Assembly (NCBI GenBank): GCA_023078555.1
Contig: CM041199.1
Location: forward strand, 4,593,315 to 4,657,314
Origin: Ulva prolifera
Lineage: Eukaryota > Chlorophyta > Ulvophyceae > Ulvales > Ulvaceae
Reading direction: 5' to 3'
Length of the DNA stretch: 64,000 nt
Under the pieces are notes generated by a model, which was not told the DNA's origin, did no database searches, and was given only the letters and a program-made list of their open reading frames with translations. Positions within the stretch are counted from its first letter, which is position 1, and every line of letters starts with the position of its first letter. Made by a program: the position numbers and the translations under genes. This document shows, piece by piece, positions 1 to 12,400 of this stretch.

Positions 1-196
1 TCTTTAAATTTGAGGTGCACGCCGGTGCTGCAGTGCTCGAGGGCGTACCGGCAACAACCAGCGAGACGAGCCAGCAGACATGTATCAGAGCGGTTCAAGC
101 AGCCAAGAGGGAATGCGTGCGGGGATTTCCCGCGCTGGCGTGTTTATAAACACTTATGAGTCGCCGAATTGCGATGCTTATAGCTAGCTGTCGCAC

Positions 197-883
197 ATGC
201 GACACCTCCGCTACCTGCAGCTGGACCAGGGCGCGCCCTTGGTCAAACAATGTCAGCGCTATCTTTCTGAGGACTGCGCGTATGCATGGTCAGAGCAGCA
301 TGCGCCCTCCATGCGGGCTCATGCAGCCACGCTGCGCTGGATGCGTGCAGCTTGGCAGGCAATCTTGCGGAGACCGCGCCGCGTGTGGGACCGTCTCGAG
401 GCGTGCGACACCGCGAGCAACGTCGATGCCACCGAGCCTATGCCGCCCGTGCACTCGAGGGGCTGCTGCGGCGCCACGTTCTGTGGTGGCGCGAGCTGCC
501 AGGTGGCGACACGTGTCGCTGCGGGCGGCTGCAGCATGCACCGTCCATGCCGCGCCACAACAATGCGAGGCGGACGCGACTGCTCCGGTGAGGCCTCGGG
601 GTCCACCTGCGCTGCACTCACCAGCAAGTTCTCTCGAGAATTTGCCGTCCTGCGACATGGACGGCGTGTGAACGGCCGGCGCGTTCGGTGTTCCAGTCAA
701 CTCGCACGGTTGGCTTTGACCTAGCTAGGCCTAGTTGCCTCGGCGACGTGTGGCATGTTCATTGGCTCGGTAATCGACACAGTTCAGTCATAGCAATGTA
801 CTGCAGGTTCCCCATGACATCAGGATGTCCAGAAGCACGCTGTCGGATAATTACATTCTTTTTTTTAAAATATTGTAAATAAA
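197..883 (+). other. possible 3' end of a + strand gene
   Basis: This GC-rich block is open in several frames on both strands. One + frame closes at 591-594 after an Arg/Cys-rich stretch, and about 280 bases later (874-883) lies TGTAAATAAA, which combines two common algal/eukaryotic poly(A) motifs. That arrangement would suit the last exon of a gene entering from the left edge. No domain is recognisable and the frame cannot be chosen with confidence, so this may be non-coding. Confidence 0.22.
874..883 (+). terminator. candidate poly(A) signal TGTAAATAAA
   Basis: This AT-rich motif sits in otherwise GC-rich DNA and contains both TGTAA and AATAAA. It would serve a + strand transcript ending near the left edge. 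The same ten-base word occurs on the - strand at 42874-42883. Confidence 0.35.
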
Positions 884-1559
884 TTAGATATCATCTCCAT
901 CGCGAGTGAGTGCGTCGTCGCGGAGCTGCATCATGCCCATGGATGAGCCCAGCTTACAGACGGTGCTCCTGTCCACAGGATGCCTACCAGTGCGCATCTC
1001 AATGTTATGATTGGCAGCTAGGATGCCATTCGTGAGGACATGACCCAGTGGCCAGCTGGCAGCTTCGGTGCTGGCCTCTACTACTGATCACTACTCCTTA
1101 GTCACAGCTGGGCTCTGCCACATGGTTGTGTATGGAGATGTCGTTACATGCTCTGTCACACAGTCATAACATGTGGCAGCACGGTGTAGGGGGACCTGCA
1201 GTCAAAGCACCTGCAGATGATGTGGCTGTGTGTGCAGTGATGAGCCTTGTTGCAGTTGGGGCCATGCAGGGGCCTTCACATGCCTTCACATATGTGATCT
1301 TGTCCAATGGCCGGGCATGCAGGTGTCTCCACATGTCCAATGCCTCTGTGGATTCCCGGTGGCCAGTGGGTCTTCTCTTCTGCGAACAGCAAGAAGCCGC
1401 AGTGTTGGCATTGCAGTGCTCTGTCACACAAGGTGCCATTGCAAGCCTTTACATCCAGACACACACGGAAGCAGCACAGGTGTGGGTGCGTGGCCATCCA
1501 GGTATGCGCTCGGCGGTCTGCGGATCTGTGTCGTTTGCTGAGAGCATGATGGCTCATCT

Positions 1560-1695
1560 GCGCGTGATGGGTGTGGCGTGCGTGGGTGTCTGGGTGTGTG
1601 CTTGGTCTGCTTGCTTCTTTCGCGGTGCTGCCCGGTCTGCCTGCTTCTTTCGCGGTGCTGCCCGCCTTGCCACCTTTATCCTTGTAACAAACTGA
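1560..1695 (-). repeat. R1 dispersed repeat, copy 1 (with internal duplication)
   Basis: Read on the - strand it starts with the R1 hallmark TTACAAGGATAAAG, then a GGCAAGGCGGGCAGCACCGC core, then an AAGCAAGCAGACCAAGC tail and a CACCCAGACACCCACGCACG run. The core is duplicated in tandem (about 30 bases, 1616-1675). The same tail follows the R1 copy at 33.76 kb, so the repeat unit extends at least 90 bases. Confidence 0.75.
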
Positions 1696-2506
1696 AGCAG
1701 CACAGGCGGCGCAACAGTGAGGCCCCAGCTACCACCCCTGTCAGCTGCACCTGCACTGTGGATGCTCAAAGTGCAGCAGTGGCAAGCTGCTTCAGAGTCG
1801 GGGAGGCTTGCATGGCCAGAGATCAAACAGTCCTGCGCACATGGCCTCCACACAAACTCCCAGCCTATGGGCTCCACAAGTATGATGAAATGTCTGTGAT
1901 CTCGGATCTGATTGCATCCCGATCTGATTGCGTCCCCAATGTTGCCTCGCTTCACCCCCAACCAAAACCTGCTGACGGGGAAGGGGGAATTCTTAAGGAA
2001 GAGTGCGTGAAGCCGATGCACCGCCACCGGCAGCAGTAACGACAATAACAACCAAGGCGGGCTGGCAGGGCTGCTTGTTGTTGGCTGTTTAGATGAGAGA
2101 TTCAGAGAAATCCTGGCAGCGTCCGTCTCGCCATGATCATAGTCACTGCTTTGTCCTTCTGTACAGAGGACTTTGATTGTCCCAATGGTGGCCCTGTGCG
2201 CGAGTTGGAACATGAAGCCTATTCCCAAGTGAAGTTAGGTGGATTTGGATTACCATAGCCAGTTCCGGACCTTGGCAGCTCCAAATATCTGGGCCCACAT
2301 TCAGAAGGGCTGATCTTTACACAAGGTAACCCCTTTCAGCCCACCATATGGAGATCAACATATGGCCTCCTCCTTGGTGGTCACTCTTGGGTGAATCATT
2401 TCTTCAACATGCACACAGAATGCAGCGCATGACCTCCTGAACCAGGGGCCCAGTAAGTATAGCTGACATACTGCATGCTGGGCACATGTCCGCTACAGTT
2501 TGTAGA

Positions 2507-2640
2507 GCAAAGTGAATCTGAATTTACTGAGCCGTATCCTATTGGCCATTGACAACTCCGAGTACCGTTCACGTGAACGGGACCGCATATGCTGAAGGGG
2601 TGGACCACCTGGAAACCCCCCTCAGACGACCGTCCGCAAC
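2507..2640 (-). repeat. R2 dispersed repeat, copy 1
   Basis: Reverse complement of the R2 unit: a CAGACG/GGGGGG-type left part, a CATATG box, then GTCAATG-CCAATAGGATACGG and CTCAGTAAATTCAGATT. It pairs with the + copy at 3151-3283 as an inverted repeat with arms of about 130 bases about 510 bases apart. It contains a GTTCACGTGAAC palindrome not seen in the other copies. Confidence 0.8.
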
Positions 2641-3150
2641 CCACATGGCCTCCTCCTGCGCTAAGTGAAAGCAGAGGCATTTTGCAGTAAAAGTAGAGTG
2701 GATCTGGGCAGCGTTGCGGCGGTTGTGCCAGTGATGATTGAAGAAGCACCTCAGGAAGGACACAGGTGTTTGACACAAGGACACGCCCAGTCAATCAGAG
2801 AGGCAGGTTGAATGTATCACATGCCAAGGATCAAACTAGAAAACCCTGTGGTAGTGACTTGACCGCCGCCCCCGTCCTTGCCCTTGCCGTCCTTTCAGAT
2901 TGTGTCGAGTGGTACAGTGGTGATGTCACTGTCTTGACACACAGCCCCCAGCGGTGCTACCGGCCCCTCCGGCTTTTTCCTTTGTGACACAGCCCCCAGC
3001 ACCCCCACCAAAGCTGAGCACCGCCCCACAGAAGCCACATAAAAGCTACCCCCTCCATTTCAGGAGGTCGTGGTTTCGATTCTGCGTGCGCTCTGGGGAA
3101 TCAAAACGGCCGTACGTGACCACCGCGATTAGCACAGGAGGAGGCCCTGT

Positions 3151-3283
3151 GAGTTGCATACGGTCGTCTGAGGGGGGAGTCCAGGTGGTTGATCCCTTCG
3201 GCATATGTGATCCCGTTCACTCGGAGTTGTCAATGTCCAATAGGATACGGCTCAGTAAATTCAGATTTACTTTGCTTTACACT
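3151..3283 (+). repeat. R2 dispersed repeat, copy 2
   Basis: Full-length R2 unit on the + strand. It shares the left part (CGGTCGTCTGAGGGGGGAGT), the GCATATG box and the AATAGGATACGGCTCAGTAA core with copy 1, and ends in a TTTACTTT-type run. Copies 3-5 share only the right-hand 80-90 bases. Confidence 0.8.
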
Positions 3284-5153
3284 TCCCTCCACACCGCCAC
3301 CCGCACCCCGGCACACAAGCACCCTAAGAGCCACCCTGCTCTGATCGGACGTGGGTATGGAGTTGGGGAAGGCTGCGGAAGGGGGAGTGGGTTCGGGTCT
3401 GGGGGCTGGGGGGGACCCCGCGGCGACGTGCGCGTTGGGCCGGCGACGGCCGGGCTGCCAGCATGGGCCGCCGCAGCCGCGCGGGCGGCGGGGTCGTATG
3501 GGTGATGGCTTGGGACTGCGGGTGTTTGTGGCTGGTGGGCGGGCGGGTGCGCGGGTGTGGCGTGTGGTTGTGTTGCAAGGACAAAGTTCAATTGTCACAC
3601 ACACGCGTGCGCAGGGCTCGGCATGTCAATGCCCCCGGGCCCACATGCCGTACCCGCCATCCCCACATCAACACCCGCAGCACAACTGCCGAGGCGCCCG
3701 GGTCATGTCGGGTCGTTGTGGAAGGAAGGTCCACAGTCGTCCTGCAGCATTTCGCAGGCGCCCGTGTCATGTCGGGTCGTCCTGCAGCATGCATATGCAT
3801 ATATTTCTCAGGCTGCCGTCCAGAAATTACATCTAAACGTTTAGAAGTTTTCCCTGTGCGATTGGGCCGATGAACAGGCGCCCGTGCATGTGCATGCTCG
3901 CCGATCTCGGTCCGGCCGACCCAGGCCACGGCGGTGCACCCTGACCTAGGCCCAGCGGAGCAGAGGGCCCCACGGCCCGACAGCAAAGGGGTCGGAGAGC
4001 GGCGGCCCATCGGTCGGGCTGTCTAGCCAACGAGCGGGGGTCTCGAGATCTCGAGGTCAATGGACAGACGGGCATGGAGCACACCCGGGACATCTGAGGT
4101 GGATAAGTGGATATCTTAAGTGGATATCTCAATCGCCTGCATGGCAGCGATGTTGATGAATGGGGTCCGGCAGCAGCTCGGACTTGACCAGGATTGTGCA
4201 GCAGAGGATTGCGGAGGGACATGTACCTCACACCGTGGCACTCGAGATCTAGAGGGGCTTCTGGAGGCTGCATCAGGCCCTTCAGCCACAAGCACCAGCA
4301 AGCCTGGTACCATTTGCAACCTCACGTGAAATTGCAAATGCAGCCAGCCATCTTGTTGTACGTCTTGTACGCAGCTTTGTGCGAAGTGTTGCCAGGATGT
4401 CCGGATTCTTGGGCTGCACAAACTGCGACGCAACCTTGCTGCCTGTTAGCTGCTGCACAGATTTGAGCAGCAGTTGTATCAGGCCTTTTGACACAGAACC
4501 AGTCAACCTGCACCTCGATTGGGCTTGAGTCAGGGACGAACACCAACACGATTGTACCTGAGTCCGTGGCTGAGGCAAGCAGTTGTGGCTGAGGCACAGA
4601 TGGCCGCTTCTGGCAGCCCGCGCAAGTCAGCTCTGGCTGACGCATGGCCATTCGTTGATTGACCGTCCTTGCAGCCAACAAAAGGATTCACAGTACACAA
4701 ACACGAAAGGTATTTCTCGGCTGTCACGTTCGTAGCCTGCACAGCGTCGTACGTGGTTTTCGTGGCCGAACACTGGGAAGGGCCAACGCACAGTACAGCA
4801 GCCTGCAAAGTCGTGACCTCGGATGCAGTTATGACATTCCGGAAGTACAGCGTTCGCCTTGACAGCGTGTGATGGATGGCGTGCTGTGTCTCGTTCCCTC
4901 TGCTGTCGAGAACAAGTGGCATTGTGCACGGCGAGCGACCCCACGACCGTCAATCTTGTCGATCAAGAGGGGCATCTCGCTTCCAACGTGTCACATCGAT
5001 ACAGCATTATGGAATTGATATAACGACATAGCCTAAGCCGCTGTGGTAGATAAGGACTCGCAGAGTGGCTTCGCTGCCCCCCGTCCTGCCACAATCGTCT
5101 GTTGCGCACATCAGCAAGCACGTCTGATTTGATCCCAGTCATCGGTAGTCAAG

Positions 5154-5159
5154 TTTATT
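5154..5159 (-). terminator. AATAAA poly(A) signal of the large LRR gene
   Basis: AATAAA on the - strand lies about 217 bases beyond the stop codon of the large gene (5376-5378). It is the first canonical signal downstream and a plausible 3' end. Confidence 0.5.
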
Positions 5160-5375
5160 GGGAAGTCAGGTGTGTTTAGTCGGGGCGGACGCCTGATGGC
5201 CGTTTTGAACAGGAACCAGTGCCACCATGCCACCTCCTTGCCCTCTTACCAGCAACAACTCAGCTGTCTGCCACGAAAACCAAACAGCGACAACAACAGC
5301 AAGCAGCCACACTGTTCACCGCCAGACACCACCCTGTCACCCACCTCAGCCCGCCCCCCACACACCCGCCTGCGC

Positions 5376-6488
5376 TCACAGCATGCCGGCGCCATCCGCC
5401 CACGCCTCCAGAACCGCAGCCCGCTGTAGCGCCACCTGCGCCGCGAGGCGGCTGCGGCGCGTCAGGAACTGCGCCGTCAGCGACGCCCGCGCCCACGCCA
5501 GCTGCCGCCGCCGCTCCATCAGCTGCCGCGCCCGCGCGGCCAGCGCCCGGTAGTCCCGCCGCCACTGGTTGGATGCACGCTTCACCTCCGTCTGATTCGC
5601 CTCGTCCGCATCCTCCCCGTCAGAGTCCTCCGCACCTGCTCCCCCGTTGGCGCTTGCCTCGGCCTGGCTGCCACTCGTTGCTGCCACATGGTCAACAAAC
5701 TGCTTCGCAGCGTCCGCGCGCATCGCGCCATCATCCGACGCACCACCGTCGCGCCCGGCAGGTGCGCACGCATCACCAGGCAGCGCTCCGGTCGCCGACG
5801 CCTCCGTTGAATTGTCTCCGGACTCCCTCTCTGCGGCCGGACCGTCCGCCCCCGCGCTGCTGCTCCCCGGCGGCGGCTCCGCCGCGGCGCGTGCCGCCCG
5901 GGGCCCGGGCCGGCGGCCGCCGCCGCTGTGCTGGTCGGCCGAGGGCGCAGAGCGGCCGCGCGTGCCGGGGGCAGCGCGCGCTCTGCTGCGGCCCGGCTGC
6001 TTCGACGGCCTACTCGGCGGCGGCTTTGGTGCCGCGGCGGAGGAGCGTCGGCGTGCGGCGGTGCCGCCGGGGGGGCGGGTCTGCCGCTTTGGCTTCTGTA
6101 GCGGCGCAGCGGCCACCTGCGCGCCCCTCTCCAGGAGCGCCGCCGCCTCTGCACACAACAGGCCGTGCTGGTCGTACGGCAGCATAGTACAGTCATAAGA
6201 GGAGATATAGGCATGTGTCATGCACACATGGCTGGCAGTGCATGAGTAAACGCAGGCATGCATGTGAGGTATGCCCGCATGTCAGGAGCAGCGCGGGGGG
6301 CCGGGGGGCAGCGCACGGGCTTCGGCGGCGGCGGAGCGGCCGCGGCGGAGGCCGTCTTCGGCGAGCAGGCGCTCCACGGCGGCGCCGTGCGCGGCGGCGA
6401 CGCCGTGCGTGCGGAAGAAGGCGAGCATCTCGGCCGTGTCCGGCGCCTCCAGCAGCGCCTGTAGCCTCGCCCGCCTCTGCAGCAGCTC
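5376..6488 (-). CDS. LRR gene: C-terminal exons (6488-6317, 6148-5376)
   Basis: The first exon encodes a Leu/Ala helix (LLQRRARLQALLEAPDTAEMLAFFRTHG). The second starts in the matching phase, runs through about 170 disordered Pro/Ser/Asp/Glu residues and ends in a strongly basic helix (NQWRRDYRALAARARQLMERR and onward), then GAGML and a TGA stop at 5376-5378. The terminal helix could be a coiled coil or nucleic-acid/tubulin contact; this is not decidable here. Confidence 0.7.
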
Positions 6489-9400
6489 CTGCACGCCGCC
6501 ATCGCCGGAGACTCAGTTTTGCAGAGAATGCAAGGTCGATCGGGCTCTGTACGTAAGCCGGTATCGATCGACATCAGCAGTACTGCAAGGACTCAGTCGC
6601 ATCTGGACCGGGCCAGGAGTGTGTGCCCTGTTGTGCAACGCCGCTGCCCGACCGGCTGCACAGCTTATTCAGGCCTGCAGTCTGGCTACGAGTATCGGGC
6701 CTGACAGTGCCAGGCTGGCACACAATCAGTGCTCTGCAACCCGGCAGAATTCCCGCTGAACTAGACGTTTCCCCCAGGAACGGCGCCAGGACTGGAGCAA
6801 GCAAACGGGTCTCGCCGCTGAAGACGGTCTGTCGGAGCCAATAAATACGAGTTCAGCCCCCTGGCAGCTGTCCCTCAGCGGTGCAGTCCCGCTCGATCTT
6901 AATCAAGTCCAGCGGGGATTCCTTCCACACAAGCAGGCTCTGTAGTGCACTGCACTCATTCAACACCGCGCCGGACGCACATGAAGCATGGCCTCGTTGC
7001 CGGTCAGCGTCTCCCCCGGCCCACCGCCAGCCCCCCCGCCCCCGACAGCTGCCCCGCCGTTCTGCGCCGAGAACGTGGATCGCATGAGCGTGTCCACCGG
7101 GCCCCCGCTGCGGCTATGCTGCGGGCCGTGCGGGCGCGTTTTGTCATTGTTGCAGGTGGTGCGGGCGGCACAGGGGGTGTGCAGGCCGGGCGCGGAGACG
7201 GCGGCGGCCGCGCGGCGGGAGACGACGAGCTTGGCGATGGTGTCGGCGGTCGACACCGCCTCCTCCTCGAGTGCCTGCACCGCCACTGCTGTGTCATGAG
7301 CCGCCGTGGGGGTGTGACAGACCCCAGTACTGGACGTACTGAATGGCTGCCAATGGCTTGCCTGTGCGTTCGTGTGTTCATCTGGCCGAGATTGTGAGCA
7401 CCTCTGTGGGCCTCATCTTGCAACGCAGGCGCTTGCCCCACATTGGTGCAATCAGCACAGCAAGGTATCTGCTTCTCGCACGACCGTGGATGAAAGCGCT
7501 CAGATACCCAAGCACCGGCGGGTGACTTCGAGAATCACCTGGAACGGCTGTGGTGGGGCAACTGAGTCATCTAGGCTCTCCATGTAGCATGCCTCAAACA
7601 TAAATGGAATATCCGAACAAGAATTGGCATTAACTTGTTTCATGAGCAGATCAGGGGTGAGAACGCAATGTGAGCGGGGCGTGCCTGCAGCAGGGTCTGC
7701 CGTTCCTCATGAGTGCCGCGCAGGGTGCCCCGCCGGGCCATGACATCCTGGCAGCCCGCGACGAGGCGCGCCTGCTCCGCGGTGAGGAAGCGCGCGAAGC
7801 GGCGCTCCCACCGCCGCAGCAGCATCGCGAGGCCCCCGGCCTGCAGCGCGAGCACCGCGAAGCGCATGCGCAGCAGCGCCGCGCGCTGCCGCAGCCGCCG
7901 AAAGCCGCGCTGTAGCGTCACCGCCGCTGCCTGGCGCACCTGCACGGCACGCGGGGTTGGCACAGCCGATGAGGGGCCATGGGCTGCCCGCAGAAGGGGG
8001 GGCCAGCCTGATTTGTCTCATGCACTCTGCTCATTTGTGACGCACAAACCCATGAAAGCCAGGCACCTGCACCCACCGGGTGCCCCAGAGCTGTATGCAC
8101 TGCCTGTTTGTGGAACACCTGCAATGGGTTTGGAAATTAATAACACATAAATTGCTTACCAGCAGCTGGTGATTCCCACATATCTGATGCTGGAGTCTTG
8201 GATCTGCACACCAACTCTGAAACTGTGCCGTGTGTGGGGGGCCCAACATGCAACAGAAATGGCTCAACACCCGGCCGAACTCACTGGCTCCGGCCCACCC
8301 TCAGGCAAAGTGTACCCAAGCACACCTCCTCATCCGTGAACGACAGCAGCTCCAGCTCGACCGTGTTCCGTGGCGGCATGAGCTGCTGCGCGGCGCGGCG
8401 CGCCTCCGCCACCGCCGCCGCGATCCGCGTCTCCGCCGCCTTGAGGGCCGCCGCAGCCCGCGCCTTGGACGCCATCGCCTGGGCACGCCCCGCCACCCGC
8501 ATCCCGCCCTCCCTCGCCGCCCGCGACACCCCCACGCCCGCTACGCGTCCCTGCTCCACTGCGCCCCCTGTAGCTACTGCATCCATGCCTGCCGCTGCAT
8601 CCGGGCGCAAGGGCGTGTGCTCTGTGCCGGCGGCAGTCGGCGCTGAGCGTGGCGCGAGCTGAGCTGGTGTCTTGGCACGGGAGTTCGGGTCAGCCGTCAG
8701 CTGCAGAAGTAACTCATGTGCATCTAGGAATGCATGCCAGTCGAGGTGGCGCAGCGCATCCAGGCGCGACAGCCCCTCCGGCCACGCCGACACCCTCCGG
8801 CCGTTCACCGCCAGCGCCCGGACCTTCTGGGGCGGGGGCGCGCCGGCCTCCGCGGCCGCCGCCGCGAGCTTCTCGGCGAGCTTCCAGACACGCGTCGCGA
8901 ACGCGCCGCAGCACGCATCGCGCAGCGGCAGCGCGAGGCGCGTGCCGCTGCCGCGGTAGGGGTCGATGCAGCGGTGCGGGCCGAGGCGTGCGGCGGCAAG
9001 GAGCTGCTCGGAAGGCGCCAGCGCCGCGGCGCATGAGGCGATGGTCGGGAGCTCTGAGGCGGGGATCGCATCGTAGCAGGCCTGTAGAGCGGCAACGCGC
9101 AGCGGCTGTGGCCACCGGTGCGCGGCGGACAGCTCCAGAAAGTCCCGCACGTCCTACATATACAGGTTGTGCATTCACGACAGCTATGCTGATGCCCCTC
9201 TCCGTGGCAACCATGGCTCCTTGCAGACACTACTATCGCACCTAGGCCTGTACCATTGACAATCGTCACCATTGGCGACAGCTGGCAGACCAATCGGCAG
9301 CCGGGGTACACATGTGCGCATGCCATGCGTGCGGCGCACCTGAGCAGTCACCTCGCAGCGCGCGCAGTGGCCGCGCAGCTGCGCCAGCATGTCCTGAGCG

Positions 9401-12400
9401 GCCGGGCAGCGCCACGCGGCGTGCTGTGCGCTGCGCTTGTGCGAGGAGGCCAGCGTGCAAGGCCGCGGCGCGACGCGCGCGCTCTGCGCGGCAGCTGCCT
9501 CCGGCTGCAACGGGCATGCCTGCCAGGGTTCTCCCGGCGGCACGACCTCTAGTGCGCTTGCCACTTCGTCCCAACACCCTGAACCATTGCAAGTGGATCG
9601 TACTAGATCTCACCAGAGACAATGAGATCATGCATGCAGCAGGACAGTTGGTCTCCGCTCTTTCTTAAAATGACTGCTTGTCAATAAGCCAGTCCACACA
9701 AGCTGCAAACAGCTACACAGAACAGGGCTTGTGTGATGTAGGACTGATTGACTCATATGCATGCCTTGTGCGCAGCGGGTTGGCGCACCGGCGCGGGAGG
9801 CCGCCGCGCCCTTCCCACGCTTCTTTGCGCCTTCACTGCCGCCCTTACCGCCCGCTAGCGCAGGCGCGGCCACGGCGGTATCGAGCGGCAGCAGCTTCCA
9901 TAGTGGAAGTGCTGCATCCTCGCTGCGGCTGCACCCTGGCGCCTGCATATACATTCCCTTGCTACTGATGCAAGGCCAACATGCATTGCGGACATGTGTG
10001 CCAACATGCATGTACGTGATGCATGTGCCCGTCTTCAGGCGTCACGGGTAACATGCATGCACTGAATGCATGATGAGCAGACCAGGCTAAGGCAGTGGCC
10101 GCACCTGCGGCATGGGTGCCGGGGAGGGGGCTCCCTTGCTCAGACGCCCGGCGCTGCCTTCGCTGGCGGGGGGAGGCGCCAGCCGCGGCAGCGCCACGTG
10201 GCGGCCGCCGCCGATGCCTGCGGCGTCCTCCGCGGCGGACACGAGTGCCGGCGCATGAGCCCACAGCCGCCGCACCTGCACCCGGCCGCTGTCACCGTCT
10301 GCGCTGGCGCTCCGCCGGTCACTGGTCCGAGCTCTCGTGATTCATTGTGCTCCACGACCGAGCCATGGCATGCGCTCTCTGCTGCAACCGCTGCCAGAGC
10401 GGTTTGTGTGTGTGTTACAAGGACAATGCAAGCGAGGCAGGTAGCACCGCAAGCATGAACCAGGGGAACCGCACACCACGCAGCAAGCCACACGAAGCTC
10501 ACACCAAAACACCCACGCAACGTTTGTGTGTGCAGCTTGTGACACAGAAGACGGATGCAGTGCGTGAAGCTGCCTTGGATGGATGGACGGACCACTGGCG
10601 CGTGATCCAACATGTTTTTTTTATTGAATATAAATTATATTCCAAGAGGCTCAGCAAGTGCGCCTACCGCGATGCGCAGTGCCACCTGAGCCAGCAACGC
10701 TCCATGGCCAAGTGCGGAGCTTCAGCACCTTCAAGCTCGAGAACGTACCGTTCGGCCATAGAAGGGCCACCTCACAACGCATGCACTGGTCCTCCAGTGC
10801 GAGTTCTCACCAAAGCCACTGCGCGTGTCTGCTGAAGCGTGCACTACAGCCTTCCTGCAGGTGCAGGCCAAGGTCCACGCCATGGCCAGCACCACGCCAA
10901 TCAGGGCGTACCGCGGGGGTCACACCTGGCCGACTGAGCAGCACAGCAGCCGCATCGGCGTCACAGCATGCAGCGACACTGCCGCCAGCACCGTCTCCGC
11001 GGCCACCACTGGCAGCTTCCCGGCAGCCGTCGACCCGGGCATGACCGCGGCGGGGTCCGGCTGCACAGCCGCCGCCGCCGCGGTCCCTTTCACGGCCCCC
11101 CGGCGCTTGTTGCCGGCCCTGGAGGACCGCGAAGGCGCTGACGTCTCCTGCTGCAGGGCCGCGGCGGCGGGGTCGATGCGGGAGAGGCCGGGGGGATGCC
11201 ACAGCAGGGCCGCGAGGTCGCCGATGACGTCCCCTGGACAGCACGGGCACCTTGTCGGTGCTCGCCTGTGTTGCCCGGCATGCACTGCTGCGCGGATCTC
11301 CTTTACGGTACAAGCAATCCAGATTCGAGGTGGGGTGGTTGCGCCGGACGGAGAGGTTGCGATGTGGCTTCAGGCCCCGTCTGATCTACATCTGGAGTGC
11401 GGTTCCAGCGACGTATCGCAATTTCCCGGTGTGAAGGAAGATGTGGTGGCGCCCCGGCTCCATTTGGTGAACCACTGTTGGAGTCATCTCCTAGATGAGC
11501 TCTCTACCCAGGCACTGTGATTGGGTCCATTTGGCGGGGTGCCTCGCCAGGCGCTGCTGTCCATGGTCTACAAGCCACAGTCAGACCACACACGTCGACC
11601 ATGCATGCCGAGCCTGCCGAGCCTGATTTCCTCTGCCAAAGCTGTACAGCTGCCGGAGCCCAGCATCGCCCCCCGCCTGGCACCAGCCCGCATTCGATCG
11701 CCGGCACAGCCTCCGCCCAATCCTTCACAAGGCAACACAGACCCGCCCCTAGAAAATACAGACCACCACATGCAGGTGGCGACACGGGCCACGCATGTGC
11801 GCACCTGTGGACACTCCATACGCCGCATCCTGCCCGCGCTCGTGCGGCGCACGCACGGCGCCGTGGCCGTGCAACACAACAAACACCTCTGTCTGGTCCA
11901 GCCCGGCGGTGACGACGGTGTCTCCCGCCGCAACGTCCAGCTCAGTTGTTTGCCAGAGGCTCCACAGTGGTTCCACGTGGTTGATGTATGTGTGTTCGCG
12001 GGGTAGGGCCGCTGCAGCCTGCTCCATCCCCCCTGCACCACAGCTTCCCCCCGCCCTCACGACACCCTAGGAGCGAATCCGAGAGGGTAGACTAGCACAG
12101 CGGGGCAGGGCCTGGATGGCCTGGATGGCCTGCATGGCAATGCATGCAAGGAGCGACCAGCACCGGCCGCTGCCATCTCCGCATCAGGGCACCCACCTTC
12201 ACGCGCATCCCCCAACAGCCGCTTCACAACCTCGACCATCACAACGCGGTTCGCCTGCGCGGAAGCCTCCAGAGCCGTCCGCATGTCCATCGGCGTAACA
12301 GCGCACAGAGCGCCTGCAACACCGCCCTCACTCCGCTGCCCTCCACCACCCCCCGGCGCCTCCGGTGGCACCTCCACCGCGCCGCCTGCCGCCACTCCCA

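Larger units (their letters stand above)
900..5150. other. gene-poor region with repeats
   Basis: I see no convincing gene here. ORFs are short, overlap on both strands and lack domains. The stretch holds an R1 repeat copy on the - strand near 1.6 kb, an inverted pair of R2 copies (2.5 and 3.2 kb), and GC-rich simple-sequence patches around 3.3-3.6 kb. A truncated R1-like start (TGCAAGGACAAAG) lies near 3574. The right end is probably the 3' flank of the large - strand gene that stops at 5376. Confidence 0.5.

Noticed and set aside
3060-3095. T-arm-like GGTTTCGATTC, considered as a tRNA gene
   Set aside because: No matching acceptor, D or anticodon stems around it. I found no credible tRNA or rRNA in the window.
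5219-6187. 322-codon Pro/Arg-rich ORF on the + strand
   Set aside because: Antisense to the last LRR-gene exon; composition typical of a shadow frame.
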